Positions 8,682-16,489 of a stretch of 64,000 nucleotides of DNA are shown here, one piece after another. The DNA comes from Bradyrhizobium sp. JYMT SZCCT0180 (GTDB taxonomy: Bacteria > Pseudomonadota > Alphaproteobacteria > Rhizobiales > Xanthobacteraceae). The notes beneath the pieces are model-generated. The model had not been told where the DNA came from and did not search any database. It saw nothing but the letters and a program-made list of their open reading frames with translations. The translations under genes were made by a program, and so were the position numbers. The stretch lies in assembly GCF_018130165.1 (NCBI RefSeq), contig NZ_JAFCLZ010000005.1, positions 124,001 to 188,000 of the forward strand. Reading direction: 5' to 3'. Within the stretch, counting starts at the first letter, position 1. Each line of letters begins with the position of its first letter.

Positions 8682-9824
8682 ATGGGCACCGCTGCCTCCT
8701 CATTCGTGAATCCGGCCGATCTGGACGGCGTCGGTCCCCAGCCGGCGGCGAAGGCGCTTGCCCGGCGCGCCAAGCAGCGCCGCCAGATCCTGATCATGAT
8801 CGGGGTCAGCTACATCATCGACGCCGGGGTCCTGCTGCTTTATGCGCAGGCCGGCTCGATACCGCCCATGATCGCCCCGGCCTATGCCGCTTCCGGCCTG
8901 ACGCTGGTGATTTTCAGCCTCATCCTTTCGGAATTCGGGTTCAACGAGCGCTTCAAGGATCATTATCTCGTCGCCCCGCAGGCGACCATCTGCATGCTGA
9001 TTGCACTGGCGTTCACCTATATCGCGCCGGAAGTCGGCGGGATGTTCCTGTGCACCCTGTTCATCGTGTTCAGCTTCAGTTCGCTGCGCTCGATCCCAGC
9101 GCAGACCATGATGATCTGGACGGCGATGACGATCGGCCTGGCCGGGCTGTTCCTGTTGACCGACAGACCGATCTCGATGCCGCATGGCAGCCACCTCGAG
9201 CGCTTTGCCACCTTGCTGGTGTTCGTCCTGAGCATCGGACGCTGCATGTTCTTAGGGATATTCTCCAGCTCGCTGAAGCAATCGCTGTATCAGAGCGGGC
9301 TGAAACTCAAGGAAGCCTACAAGCGGATCGAGGAGCTCGCCGAACTCGACGAACTCACGGGATCGTATAACCGCCGCTGCATCATGCGGATGCTGGACGA
9401 AGAGATCGCCCGCGCCGGCCGCAATGACGCACCCTGCTCGATCGCATTGATCGATCTCGACTGGTTCAAGCGCATCAACGACGCCTTTGGTCATCCGACC
9501 GGCGACGAGGTACTGCGGACTTTCGCCATCACCATGTTCGCCAACATCCGCGGCATCGACCGCTTCGGCCGCTACGGCGGCGAGGAATTCCTGCTGGTGC
9601 TGCCCGGCATGAGCACCGAGCACGCCGTGCGTGCGCTCGACCGGCTGCGCGGGATCATTGCAGAGCTCGACTGGAGCGCATTCTCGCCCGACATGAGCGT
9701 GACCATTTCCGGAGGCGTCGCGACGCTGAAGGCGGAAGAAACCCCGGACATACTCCTCGCCCGCGCCGATAGCGCGCTTTACGCAGCCAAGGCACAGGGA
9801 CGCAACCGCATCGCCAGCGCCTGA
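8682..9824 (+). CDS. Membrane-bound diguanylate cyclase (GGDEF domain)
   Basis: 380 residues from ATG 8682. Six or so membrane spans occupy about residues 30-190 (ILIMIGVSYIIDAGVLLLYA, MIAPAYAASGLTLVIFSLIL and others). A short coiled segment links to a GGDEF domain at about 215-378. The active-site motif is GGEEF (about 299-303), compatible with cyclic di-GMP synthesis, and RGID five residues before it is a product-inhibition I-site of RxxD type. No EAL domain is present. The frame opens earlier at a TTG (8568), but that segment has no membrane or domain character and ATG 8682 is preferred. A terminator hairpin follows at 9844. Confidence 0.9.
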   Translation: MGTAASSFVNPADLDGVGPQPAAKALARRAKQRRQILIMIGVSYIIDAGVLLLYAQAGSIPPMIAPAYAASGLTLVIFSLILSEFGFNERFKDHYLVAPQATICMLIALAFTYIAPEVGGMFLCTLFIVFSFSSLRSIPAQTMMIWTAMTIGLAGLFLLTDRPISMPHGSHLERFATLLVFVLSIGRCMFLGIFSSSLKQSLYQSGLKLKEAYKRIEELAELDELTGSYNRRCIMRMLDEEIARAGRNDAPCSIALIDLDWFKRINDAFGHPTGDEVLRTFAITMFANIRGIDRFGRYGGEEFLLVLPGMSTEHAVRALDRLRGIIAELDWSAFSPDMSVTISGGVATLKAEETPDILLARADSALYAAKAQGRNRIASA

Positions 9825-9843
9825 ACCGACCATTTCAGTTGTT

Positions 9844-9874
9844 CCGGCGACGGAGAAGCCGTCGCCGGCTTTTG
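9844..9874 (+). terminator. Terminator or attenuator hairpin between GGDEF and DUF2336 genes
   Basis: A 10-bp perfect stem, CCGGCGACGG paired with CCGTCGCCGG, with loop AGAAG and tail CTTTTG. It lies 20 bp past the GGDEF stop and only 17 bp before the next start codon, so it either ends the upstream transcript or lies in the leader of the next one. Confidence 0.7.
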
Positions 9875-9891
9875 CTCCAGGATAGAGTCAT

Positions 9892-10998
9892 ATGAGTTCG
9901 AAGTCCGCTATCGCCCCCATGAACCTGCTCGACGAACTGCAGACCACGCTCGCGCACGGGACGGTCGCCCGCCGGGTCGAGACCTTGCGCCGGGTGACCG
10001 ACCTCTTCATCAACGGCGCGGTGGATTATTCGGATGAACAGGTCGGCCTGTTCGATGATGTCTTCCAATGCCTGATCGTGCACATCGAAACGTCAGCCAA
10101 GACATTGCTGGCCAACCGTCTCGCGCCGATCGACACCGCACCGCCGCTGACGATCCGGGCACTGGCATTCGACGACGTGATCGAGGTCGCGGGGCCCGTG
10201 CTGTCGCAATCGGCACGGCTCGACGACAAGACCCTGATCGAGAATGCGCGCAGCAAGAGCCAGGCCCATTTGATGGCGATCTCGACGCGCAAAGTACTGA
10301 GCGGCGCGGTCACCGACGTGCTGGTCCAGCGCGGCAACGATGAGGTGATCCAGAGCACCGTCAACAATCCGGGCGCCGAATTCACCGAGCGCGGCTTCAC
10401 GCGGCTGGTCAACCGCGCCGAAGGCGACGACAACCTCACGACCTGCCTCGGCCTGCGTCCGACCATTCCACGGCATCTGTATTTGAAGCTGCTGGCCAAG
10501 GCGTCCGACACGGTGCGGCAGCGGCTGGAGGCGGGCAACCCGCAAATGGCGGCGCAGGTGCCGAACGCGGTCAAGGAGGCGACGCGGCGCGCGCGCTCCG
10601 CACCGTCGGCGATCACCAGAAACACCGAAATTGCCCACGCGCTGGTCAAATCGCTTCATGAGGACGGCCGGCTCGACGAATTCCAGGTGGCGTCGTTTGC
10701 CGAGGCCGGCAAATTCGACGAGGCCAACGCTTCCATCGCGGCGCTGGCCAATGTGCCGGTGGCAATCGCCGAGAACATGATGATCGAGAGCCGCGCCGAA
10801 GGCGTGATGATCCTGGCAAAAGTGGCCGGCCTGTCATGGTCTACTGTCCGGGCGATCATCAACATGCGCGACGAGTTGACGGGCGGGGAGCCGACCGACA
10901 TATCGGCGTGCAAGGATACCTATGAGCGGCTGCGGCCATCGACCGCCCAGCAGGTGCTGCGCTTCCATCGCATGCAGCAAAACGCGCCCGCGAAGTGA
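9892..10998 (+). CDS. DUF2336 domain-containing protein
   Basis: 368-residue soluble, largely helical protein with the DUF2336 layout common in Rhizobiales: HEAT-like helical pairs such as FDDVFQCLIVHIETSAKTLL, then ENARSKSQAHLMAISTRKVL, IQSTVNNPGAEFTERGFTRL and IPRHLYLKLLAKASDTVRQR. Function is unknown in the family; members sit near signalling genes. The ATG is preceded by AGGATAGAGTCAT, giving an acceptable ribosome site. The terminator-like hairpin directly upstream suggests its expression is separable from the GGDEF gene. Confidence 0.85.
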   Translation: MSSKSAIAPMNLLDELQTTLAHGTVARRVETLRRVTDLFINGAVDYSDEQVGLFDDVFQCLIVHIETSAKTLLANRLAPIDTAPPLTIRALAFDDVIEVAGPVLSQSARLDDKTLIENARSKSQAHLMAISTRKVLSGAVTDVLVQRGNDEVIQSTVNNPGAEFTERGFTRLVNRAEGDDNLTTCLGLRPTIPRHLYLKLLAKASDTVRQRLEAGNPQMAAQVPNAVKEATRRARSAPSAITRNTEIAHALVKSLHEDGRLDEFQVASFAEAGKFDEANASIAALANVPVAIAENMMIESRAEGVMILAKVAGLSWSTVRAIINMRDELTGGEPTDISACKDTYERLRPSTAQQVLRFHRMQQNAPAK

Positions 10999-11011
10999 GC
11001 CACTTGTTTGT

Positions 11012-11153
11012 GTCGTCCCGGCGAACGCCGGGGCCGATACGCCGCGGCTCCTCGATTTAGCAAGCTGTTCGACCACTTTCGCTCACCACAAGCGATTGTG
11101 GTTATGGGTCCCCGATGCGCAATTGCGCATCTGAGCTCAAGGCCGGGACGACG
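11012..11153. repeat. REP-like palindromic element, family B copy (divergent)
   Basis: Starts with GTCGTCCCGGCGAACGCCGG and ends with GGCCGGGACGACG. The interior contains the internal palindrome ATGCGCAATTGCGCAT, also present in the 48658 copy. It fills the gap between the convergent DUF2336 and NrsF genes and may act as a bidirectional stop. Confidence 0.8.
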
Positions 11154-11159
11154 AAAAAG

Positions 11160-11804
11160 TCAGAACCTGAGCAGTTTCGATCCGGCGAGCGCGCCGATCG
11201 CCGTGACCAACGCGGTCGAGAGCGTGTACCAGGTCGCCACGAACAGCGGTGAATCATCGGTGCAATGCGACGCGTAGAGCGTCGCCGCCAAACCCGCCGA
11301 CAACATTCCGGCGATGGCGCCGGCCAGAGCGGGCCGCGCCGGCGCGCCGTGACGCAGGCCAAGCAGCGCGCCTGCCAGGATCGGCAATGACAGCAGCGGG
11401 ATCGCCGTCATGCACATCCGCGAATTGTTGCCCATCAGCCGCGTCATCATTGGCAGCCGCTGTGGCATCATCATCTCGCCGCCGATGCCTGCGGTCAGAA
11501 GCCCGGCCGGGATCAACAGCAGCCAGCCGAAGCCGCGCAGTGACGCTTCCGGCCGCGACAGATGCAGGCTGACGGCAATGGCCGCGATCGCCAGTGCCAG
11601 CGTCACGGCGAATTTCAGATCGAAGAACGGATTGCGCATCGCGGTCATTACGTCGGGCCGGATGCCAAGCTCGGTGAAGAACATCAAGAGCGAGACGGGA
11701 GCCGCCGCCATCAGCGCCAGCATCAGCGCAAAGCCGACCGGCCGGGCGCGGTGCGTGTTGTCGGCAGCCAGGGTTTTGATGAGCTGATCGGTATCCATTC
11801 TCAT
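11160..11804 (-). CDS. nrsF: NrsF-type membrane anti-sigma factor (DUF1109)
   Basis: 214 residues with six predicted spans (FALMLALMAAAPVSLLMFF, FAVTLALAIAAIAVSLHL, FGWLLLIPAGLLTAGIGG, AIPLLSLPILAGALLG and two more). This is the DUF1109 family whose Caulobacter member NrsF holds SigF inactive until heavy-metal or oxidative stress. Two cysteines important in that family have counterparts here in RMCMTAIP and SHCTDD. The start ATG overlaps the sigma stop (ATGA), the usual sigF-nrsF arrangement. The family is recognised from sequence and the regulatory role is inferred from it. Confidence 0.85.
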   Translation of the reverse strand: MRMDTDQLIKTLAADNTHRARPVGFALMLALMAAAPVSLLMFFTELGIRPDVMTAMRNPFFDLKFAVTLALAIAAIAVSLHLSRPEASLRGFGWLLLIPAGLLTAGIGGEMMMPQRLPMMTRLMGNNSRMCMTAIPLLSLPILAGALLGLRHGAPARPALAGAIAGMLSAGLAATLYASHCTDDSPLFVATWYTLSTALVTAIGALAGSKLLRF

Positions 11805-12346
11805 TGTTCCCGTAACTTCGCCGTCAGGCTGGTCAAGCCCCGATGCAGCGCGACCCGCACCGCGCCCTCGCTCATCGCCAGTTTGGCCGCGGTATCCTTG
11901 ATCGAAGCACTCTCGACGGCGATCGACTGCAGGACGTCGCGCTGGCGCGCCGGCAGCGACGCCAGTTGGGCAGCGACCTCGCCCGCCGACGCCGTCTCAA
12001 CCGGTGCCTCGCCCGGGAGCACCTCGGCGAAATCGTCGATATTGACGAACACCCGCCGGCCCCGGCGCCGCAGCGCGTCGATCAGCTTGTTGCGGGCGAT
12101 CGCAAACAGCCATGGGGCAAACGGGGCGCTGACGTCCCAGGTGTGCCGCTTCAAATGCACCGCCAGCAAAATGTCCTGCACGATGTCCTCGGACTGATCG
12201 ACCGGTTGCCCTGCACGCGCGAGCCCGCGGCGCGCCGCGGCCCGGAGCACCGGCGTGACGGCCTTGAGCAGGCGATGATACGCCGTACTGTCGCCTGAAA
12301 TGGCCGACCGCATCAGGCCGGTCCATTCGTCCTCACGTTCGCGCAC
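11801..12346 (-). CDS. sigF: SigF-like ECF sigma factor
   Basis: Region 2 is seen in HRLLKAVTPVLRAAARRGLA and QSEDIVQDILLAVHLKRHTW followed by PWLFAIARNKLIDALRRRGR; region 4 in LPARQRDVLQSIAVESASIK and SEGAVRVALHRGLTSLTAKL. The frame is open to a TTG at 12382, but a SigF-type promoter occupies 12366-12390, so I prefer the GTG at 12346, which has GGGAG five bases upstream; ATG 12313 and GTG 12358 remain possible. About 181 residues from 12346. The stop overlaps the nrsF start. It is expected to drive envelope or redox stress genes. Confidence 0.85.
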   Translation of the reverse strand: MREREDEWTGLMRSAISGDSTAYHRLLKAVTPVLRAAARRGLARAGQPVDQSEDIVQDILLAVHLKRHTWDVSAPFAPWLFAIARNKLIDALRRRGRRVFVNIDDFAEVLPGEAPVETASAGEVAAQLASLPARQRDVLQSIAVESASIKDTAAKLAMSEGAVRVALHRGLTSLTAKLREQ

Positions 12347-12365
12347 GCGCGCTCCCACCTTGCAA

Positions 12366-12390
12366 TTCGGTCGCTTTATCAATTTGTTAC
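12366..12390 (-). promoter_or_regulatory. Candidate SigF-type autoregulatory promoter
   Basis: On the minus strand GTAAC (12390-12386), a 16-bp spacer and CGAA (12369-12366). This resembles the Caulobacter SigF consensus as I recall it (GTAACC, about 16 bp, CGAA), with spacing within one base. Transcription would begin near 12359, just upstream of the preferred GTG start. Confidence 0.5.
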
Positions 12391-12403
12391 GTCATGGGGC
12401 TGA

Positions 12404-12421
12404 GATCACGAAGTCGTGATC
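12404..12421. promoter_or_regulatory. Perfect 8-bp inverted repeat upstream of the sigF promoter
   Basis: GATCACGA-AG-TCGTGATC, centred about 25 bp upstream of the candidate -35 element in the gap shared with the divergent secreted-protein gene. Symmetry and position fit an operator for a dimeric regulator; no binder is identified. Confidence 0.4.
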
Positions 12422-12653
12422 GACGTGCCCCAGCGTATTTCTTCGCGCATCCTCATTCGGGAATCGGGCAGCCGGTTCCTTGCCGGCTGGCTCATACCAT
12501 CGATCGCTCTGGCTCGCACCCGCGCCGGCTGCTGCAACGTTGTTGCCCTGCTTTTGCCGTTCTTGCCCGAAGATTCCCTTTTTTTGCCCCGCTGTGGACA
12601 CGGGGCGGGGTCTCATTTCGCTTTCGGGGGCGGGCAAATGGGGAGATTGCCAC

Positions 12654-13292
12654 ATGATTGTCAAAGCCAGCGGGCGCTCGGCCTTGATATTAGCAACAGG
12701 GCTCTTCGTATGTTTCGCGGCGCCATCGCCGGCGACGGCAGCCAGCACGGACCGCGCGGCCGCCACGTCGAAGTCGGAAAGCGCGACGCCCGGAAAGTCC
12801 GCCCGGCAGAGCACCAAGCACTGGAAGCGCTACACGCGTCGATCGGGCAAAGTCGCGTCGAAACCTGCCGAGACCAGGAAAGCGGTCGAGGTGGCCGACG
12901 CCTCGACCAGCGGCGCGCTCACGATTCCGGCGTCGATCGCCAACGCCAATGCGCAACTGGCATCCGCCGATACCGCCCCTGGCAGCGCCCAGGCGATGAC
13001 GGCAAAGGCCAATATCCTGCTGGCGTCAGCCGACAAGCCGGGGGAAGCGTCGTCCACCACCGAAGCCGTGGTCTCATCTGATCAGCTCAACGATGTCGAT
13101 CGGGCCCTGCAACAAAACCCGGCCACGCAGACCGTCGCGATGGCTACGACCAAACCCGCCCCCGCGGCGCCGGTCCTGGCTTCCAGCCCTGACAGTTCGA
13201 CCTGGGATCAGACCTCGTTGATCGGAAAAATCTTCATCGCCTTTGGCGCGTTGCTGACGATGGCCTCGGCGGCGCGCATGTTCATGGCGTGA
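12654..13292 (+). CDS. Hypothetical exported, C-terminally anchored protein
   Basis: 212 residues from ATG 12654, chosen because it places a signal peptide (ALILATGLFVCFAAPSPATA) at the N-terminus and follows GGGGAGA by about seven bases. The mature part is rich in Ala, Ser, Thr and Lys, with a basic stretch (STKHWKRYTRRSGKVASK) that could contact nucleic acid or cell wall. The C-terminus is hydrophobic (IFIAFGALLTMASAARMFMA) and could be a membrane anchor. No domain recognised. It is divergent from sigF, which raises but does not prove a regulatory link. Confidence 0.65.
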   Translation: MIVKASGRSALILATGLFVCFAAPSPATAASTDRAAATSKSESATPGKSARQSTKHWKRYTRRSGKVASKPAETRKAVEVADASTSGALTIPASIANANAQLASADTAPGSAQAMTAKANILLASADKPGEASSTTEAVVSSDQLNDVDRALQQNPATQTVAMATTKPAPAAPVLASSPDSSTWDQTSLIGKIFIAFGALLTMASAARMFMA

Positions 13293-13336
13293 GGTATCGG
13301 GTACCGAACGCAGCGACATGCGTCCGGGCCGCCTCT

Positions 13337-13416
13337 TCAGCCCACTTGAAGCCGAGCCCACTTGAGGTCCTGCCTACTTGAAGCCCAGCCTACTTGAAGC
13401 CAAGCCCACTTGAAGC
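13337..13416. repeat. Five-copy 16-bp tandem repeat
   Basis: Five head-to-tail 16-mers with the shared core GCCYACTTGARG: TCAGCCCACTTGAAGC, CGAGCCCACTTGAGGT, CCTGCCTACTTGAAGC, CCAGCCTACTTGAAGC and CAAGCCCACTTGAAGC. It ends 51 bp before the enoyl-CoA hydratase start, so it is in the promoter or leader region. Confidence 0.9.
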
Positions 13417-13467
13417 CCTTGCCGCCAGCGGGCACATTGCCCGCCAAATCAGGCACCGGGGTGAACC

Positions 13468-14247
13468 ATGGCTACGTTCGAACACATCATTGTCGAAAGC
13501 AAAGGCGCGGTTGGCATCATCACGCTGAACCGCCCGAAAATGCTCAACGCGCTGTCGTTCGGCGTGTTTCGCGAGATCGCCGCCGCCGTCGAAGACCTCG
13601 AAGCCGACGACGCGATCGGATGCATCCTGGTCACCGGCAGCGAAAAAGCCTTTGCGGCCGGCGCCGACATCAAGGAGATGCAACCAAAAACCTTCATCGA
13701 CATGTTCTCCAGCGATTTCGCCGCCATCGGCGGCGACCGCATCGCCACCTGCCGCAAGCCGACGATCGCGGCCGTCAGCGGCTATGCGCTCGGCGGCGGC
13801 TGCGAACTTGCGATGATGTGCGACATCATCATTGCCTCCGACACCGCCAAATTCGGCCAGCCGGAAATCACGCTCGGAACCATCCCCGGCATCGGCGGGA
13901 CCCAGCGGCTGACGCGCGCGATTGGCAAATCCAAGGCGATGGATCTCTGTCTCACGGGACGGATGATGGACGCCGCGGAAGCCGAGCGTTCGGGCCTGGT
14001 CAGCCGCGTCGTGCCGGCTTCCAGCCTGATGGACGAAGCGCTGGCGGCGGCGGAAAAGATCGCCTCGATGTCGCGCCCCGCGGCCGCGATGGCCAAGGAA
14101 GCCATCAACCGGGCGTTCGAGACACCGCTGTCGGAAGGCATGAATGTCGAGCGCAATCTGTTCCACTCGACGTTTGCGCTGGAAGACCGCTCCGAGGGCA
14201 TGGCGGCCTTCATCGAGAAGCGCAAGCCGGTGAACAAGAACCGGTAA
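13468..14247 (+). CDS. Enoyl-CoA hydratase (crotonase family)
   Basis: 259 residues, the standard length. It hydrates trans-2-enoyl-CoA thioesters in beta-oxidation. Visible are the N-terminal strand [14 protein letters not shown], the oxyanion and CoA loop [11 protein letters not shown], and the two catalytic glutamates in [12 protein letters not shown] and [19 protein letters not shown], followed by SGLVSRVVP. All key positions are intact, favouring hydratase over isomerase or hydrolase subgroups. GGGGTGA precedes the start. The tandem repeat upstream separates it from the preceding gene, so it is probably transcribed alone. Confidence 0.92.
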   Translation: MATFEHIIVESKGAVGIITLNRPKMLNALSFGVFREIAAAVEDLEADDAIGCILVTGSEKAFAAGADIKEMQPKTFIDMFSSDFAAIGGDRIATCRKPTIAAVSGYALGGGCELAMMCDIIIASDTAKFGQPEITLGTIPGIGGTQRLTRAIGKSKAMDLCLTGRMMDAAEAERSGLVSRVVPASSLMDEALAAAEKIASMSRPAAAMAKEAINRAFETPLSEGMNVERNLFHSTFALEDRSEGMAAFIEKRKPVNKNR

Positions 14248-14264
14248 GAGCGCACACGCTCTAT

Positions 14265-14387
14265 GTCGTCCCGGCGAACGCCGGGACCCATAGCCACCGG
14301 CAGCTGTTATTATGCACGCTGGTCGTTATCTTCCTTTTCCAGCAAAGCTAGCCGCGGCGTATGGGTCCCGGCGTTCGCCGGGACGAC
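14265..14387. repeat. REP-like palindromic element, family B with 28-bp perfect arms
   Basis: The left arm at 14265-14292 (starting GTCGTCCCGGCGAACG) and the right arm at 14360-14387 (ending CGTTCGCCGGGACGAC) are exact reverse complements over 28 bases, separated by 67 bp. Each arm is itself palindromic around GGCGAACGCC. It lies between the convergent hydratase and acetyl-CoA hydrolase genes. Related but more degraded copies are at 11012 and 48658. Confidence 0.9.
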
Positions 14388-14394
14388 GATGGAG

Positions 14395-16251
14395 TTATTT
14401 CGTCGCCCCGCTCCGCGCCAGCGCCGCATTCACCAGCGCACGATAGGCCCGCTCGACAAATGTCGTCGGGCGGTCGAGGCCCAGCCGAGCCAGGCATTCG
14501 AGACGCGCGGCGTTCGGCGGCTGCGTCATTCCCTGCCATAGCAGACCGGGTAACCGAAGCGGCGTGCGCTGGGCGTCCCGCAACAATTGCAAGGCCGGGA
14601 TCAGCCGCTGTTCGGTCTCCGTAAAATCGCTGCCGAACGGGAACGACGGCAGCAGGCCCGCCTCGCGCGCGGGCTTCAACGCTGCCGCGATCGCTTCCGG
14701 AAAATTCCGGCGATGCGCGCGCGGAATTTCAAAATCCTTCGGCAGCTTGCCGGCATCCTTGGCCACCTTTGCGAGTTCGCCCTGGAAGCGGGAGTCTGAA
14801 ATCGAAAGCATCGCCGCGATGGTCTCGGCGTCGGATTTTCCCCTGACGTCGGCGACGCCATATTCGGTGACGAAAACATCGCGCAGATGCCGCGGAATGG
14901 TCTGATGGCCGTAGTTCCAGAGGATGTTGGATTGCGCCTTCGCGCCGGTCTGCCGGGTCGATTCCAAAGCCAGAACGGATCGCGCGCCCTGCAATGCGAA
15001 CGCCTGCGCCACGAAATTATACTGACCACCAACACCGCTCACGACCTGGCCGTTCTCGAGGCCGTCGGAGATCGCAGCGCCCATCAAGGTCGCCATCATC
15101 GCATTGTTGACGAAGCGGGCATCGACGCGCGCGCGACGTTTGATGTCCTCGTCGCCATAAAGCTGGTTGGTGAACGACACCGGCATCATCTGGATGCGCG
15201 CGATCTGTTCCGCCGGCATTTCGCGCAGCGTGCGATAAAACGCTTTCGGCCCGAGGAAGAACGCGCCGTGCAGCGTCACGCCGTCGACTTCCCGCTTGAG
15301 AACGCCGGCGTCGATCAGGCCGAGAAACGCCTCGAACAGCATTTCGCTGACGCCGTACAGTCCCTTCTCGAACGGTCCGGCCTGCGGCACCACTTGTTCG
15401 GGCGCGAGCCGCTTCATGACCGACTGGAATTGCGCATTGTCGCGGTGACGAACGATCAGGCCCTGCGCCAGCGCATCGCCGACCTGCCCGATGCCGATCT
15501 GTAGCGTGCCGCCATCGGGCACGAGACCCGCGGCATGCAGGCCGATGGCGTATTTGGTGTCGCTGATCGGCTCGGCCGGCGGCGCGAACAGCGGAAAGTC
15601 CGTCTCGGGGCTGTCGAGTACCGCGCTGAATTCGTCGCCCGCCAGATCACCGGCGCCGGGCATGAACGGCAGTTCGGAATTGACCTGGCCCACCAGCCTG
15701 AACGACGCCCGGCCCTCGGCGCGGGCGCGCAAAATGTCGAGCGTGGTGTCGGTGTTGCAGCTCAGGCTGTAGCGCGCGACGCCACCCTCCACGCGCTTGG
15801 CCACCAACTGGGTGACGACATTGAGCCCGCGCGCCAGCAGATAGGACGCGGCATGCGTGTAGTTTGCAGAAATGTAATGCTGCTGCGGATACGGCACGTG
15901 CAGCCACTTTCCGGCGAGGAAGAAAAATTCAATCACCTGGATGTTGGGCGGCAGCGCGCCGGCATGCAGCGCGGCGGCGTAGGTCAAATCGGGATAGCCG
16001 CCGAACAGCCGGTCGATGACAGGACCGATGAAGCGCTTTTCAAGCAGGCTGCCCGGCTTCGGTTTTTCCAGGGTCAACGCGGAAAACAAGGTCAGGTTGA
16101 TCGAGCGATCGGCCGCGGCACGCGCATAGAGCGCATTGATGATGTGGTTGGCCTTGCCGAGCCCAAGCGGCAATCCCACCACGAGGTTGGTTCCGACATC
16201 GCGGATGATGTCTTCCGCGATCGCTTCGGGGTCGGAAAACAGTTTCGGCAT
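14395..16251 (-). CDS. Acetyl-CoA hydrolase/transferase family protein
   Basis: 618 residues from ATG 16251 (a TTG lies one codon earlier). This class I CoA-transferase family moves CoA between acetate and other acids or hydrolyses acetyl-CoA. The N-terminal region has NLVVGLPLGLGKANHIINAL. The middle has GGTLQIGIGQVGDALAQGL. The C-terminal domain has VSGVGGQYNFVAQAFALQGA, then the family-typical region with YGVADVRGKSDAETIAAML. It is longer than minimal transferases. Substrate cannot be decided. It stands alone between a repeat and a divergent outer membrane gene. Confidence 0.82.
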   Translation of the reverse strand: MPKLFSDPEAIAEDIIRDVGTNLVVGLPLGLGKANHIINALYARAAADRSINLTLFSALTLEKPKPGSLLEKRFIGPVIDRLFGGYPDLTYAAALHAGALPPNIQVIEFFFLAGKWLHVPYPQQHYISANYTHAASYLLARGLNVVTQLVAKRVEGGVARYSLSCNTDTTLDILRARAEGRASFRLVGQVNSELPFMPGAGDLAGDEFSAVLDSPETDFPLFAPPAEPISDTKYAIGLHAAGLVPDGGTLQIGIGQVGDALAQGLIVRHRDNAQFQSVMKRLAPEQVVPQAGPFEKGLYGVSEMLFEAFLGLIDAGVLKREVDGVTLHGAFFLGPKAFYRTLREMPAEQIARIQMMPVSFTNQLYGDEDIKRRARVDARFVNNAMMATLMGAAISDGLENGQVVSGVGGQYNFVAQAFALQGARSVLALESTRQTGAKAQSNILWNYGHQTIPRHLRDVFVTEYGVADVRGKSDAETIAAMLSISDSRFQGELAKVAKDAGKLPKDFEIPRAHRRNFPEAIAAALKPAREAGLLPSFPFGSDFTETEQRLIPALQLLRDAQRTPLRLPGLLWQGMTQPPNAARLECLARLGLDRPTTFVERAYRALVNAALARSGATK

Positions 16252-16489
16252 CAAAATGCGGACCCGGCGTCATGCAACGCCGACCGCCCTGGAATAAGAC
16301 GCCGGCTGCTCCGAGCTATAACGCATTTGTTACCGAACTTCGTCTGTGACGAACCTGCAACAGCCAAGCGCCGAATTCCTGTGAGGATGTCGCGCGACCG
16401 TTTGCCAGTGGCGGCACCGCCCCCTAAACAGGTAGATGTGACGAGGCCGTCGGCGGGGGCGGACGGGCCTTGGGTAGTTGCGGGATCAA

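Noticed and set aside
13337..13416. CRISPR array
   Set aside because: The repeats are directly adjacent 16-mers without spacers and no cas genes are present.
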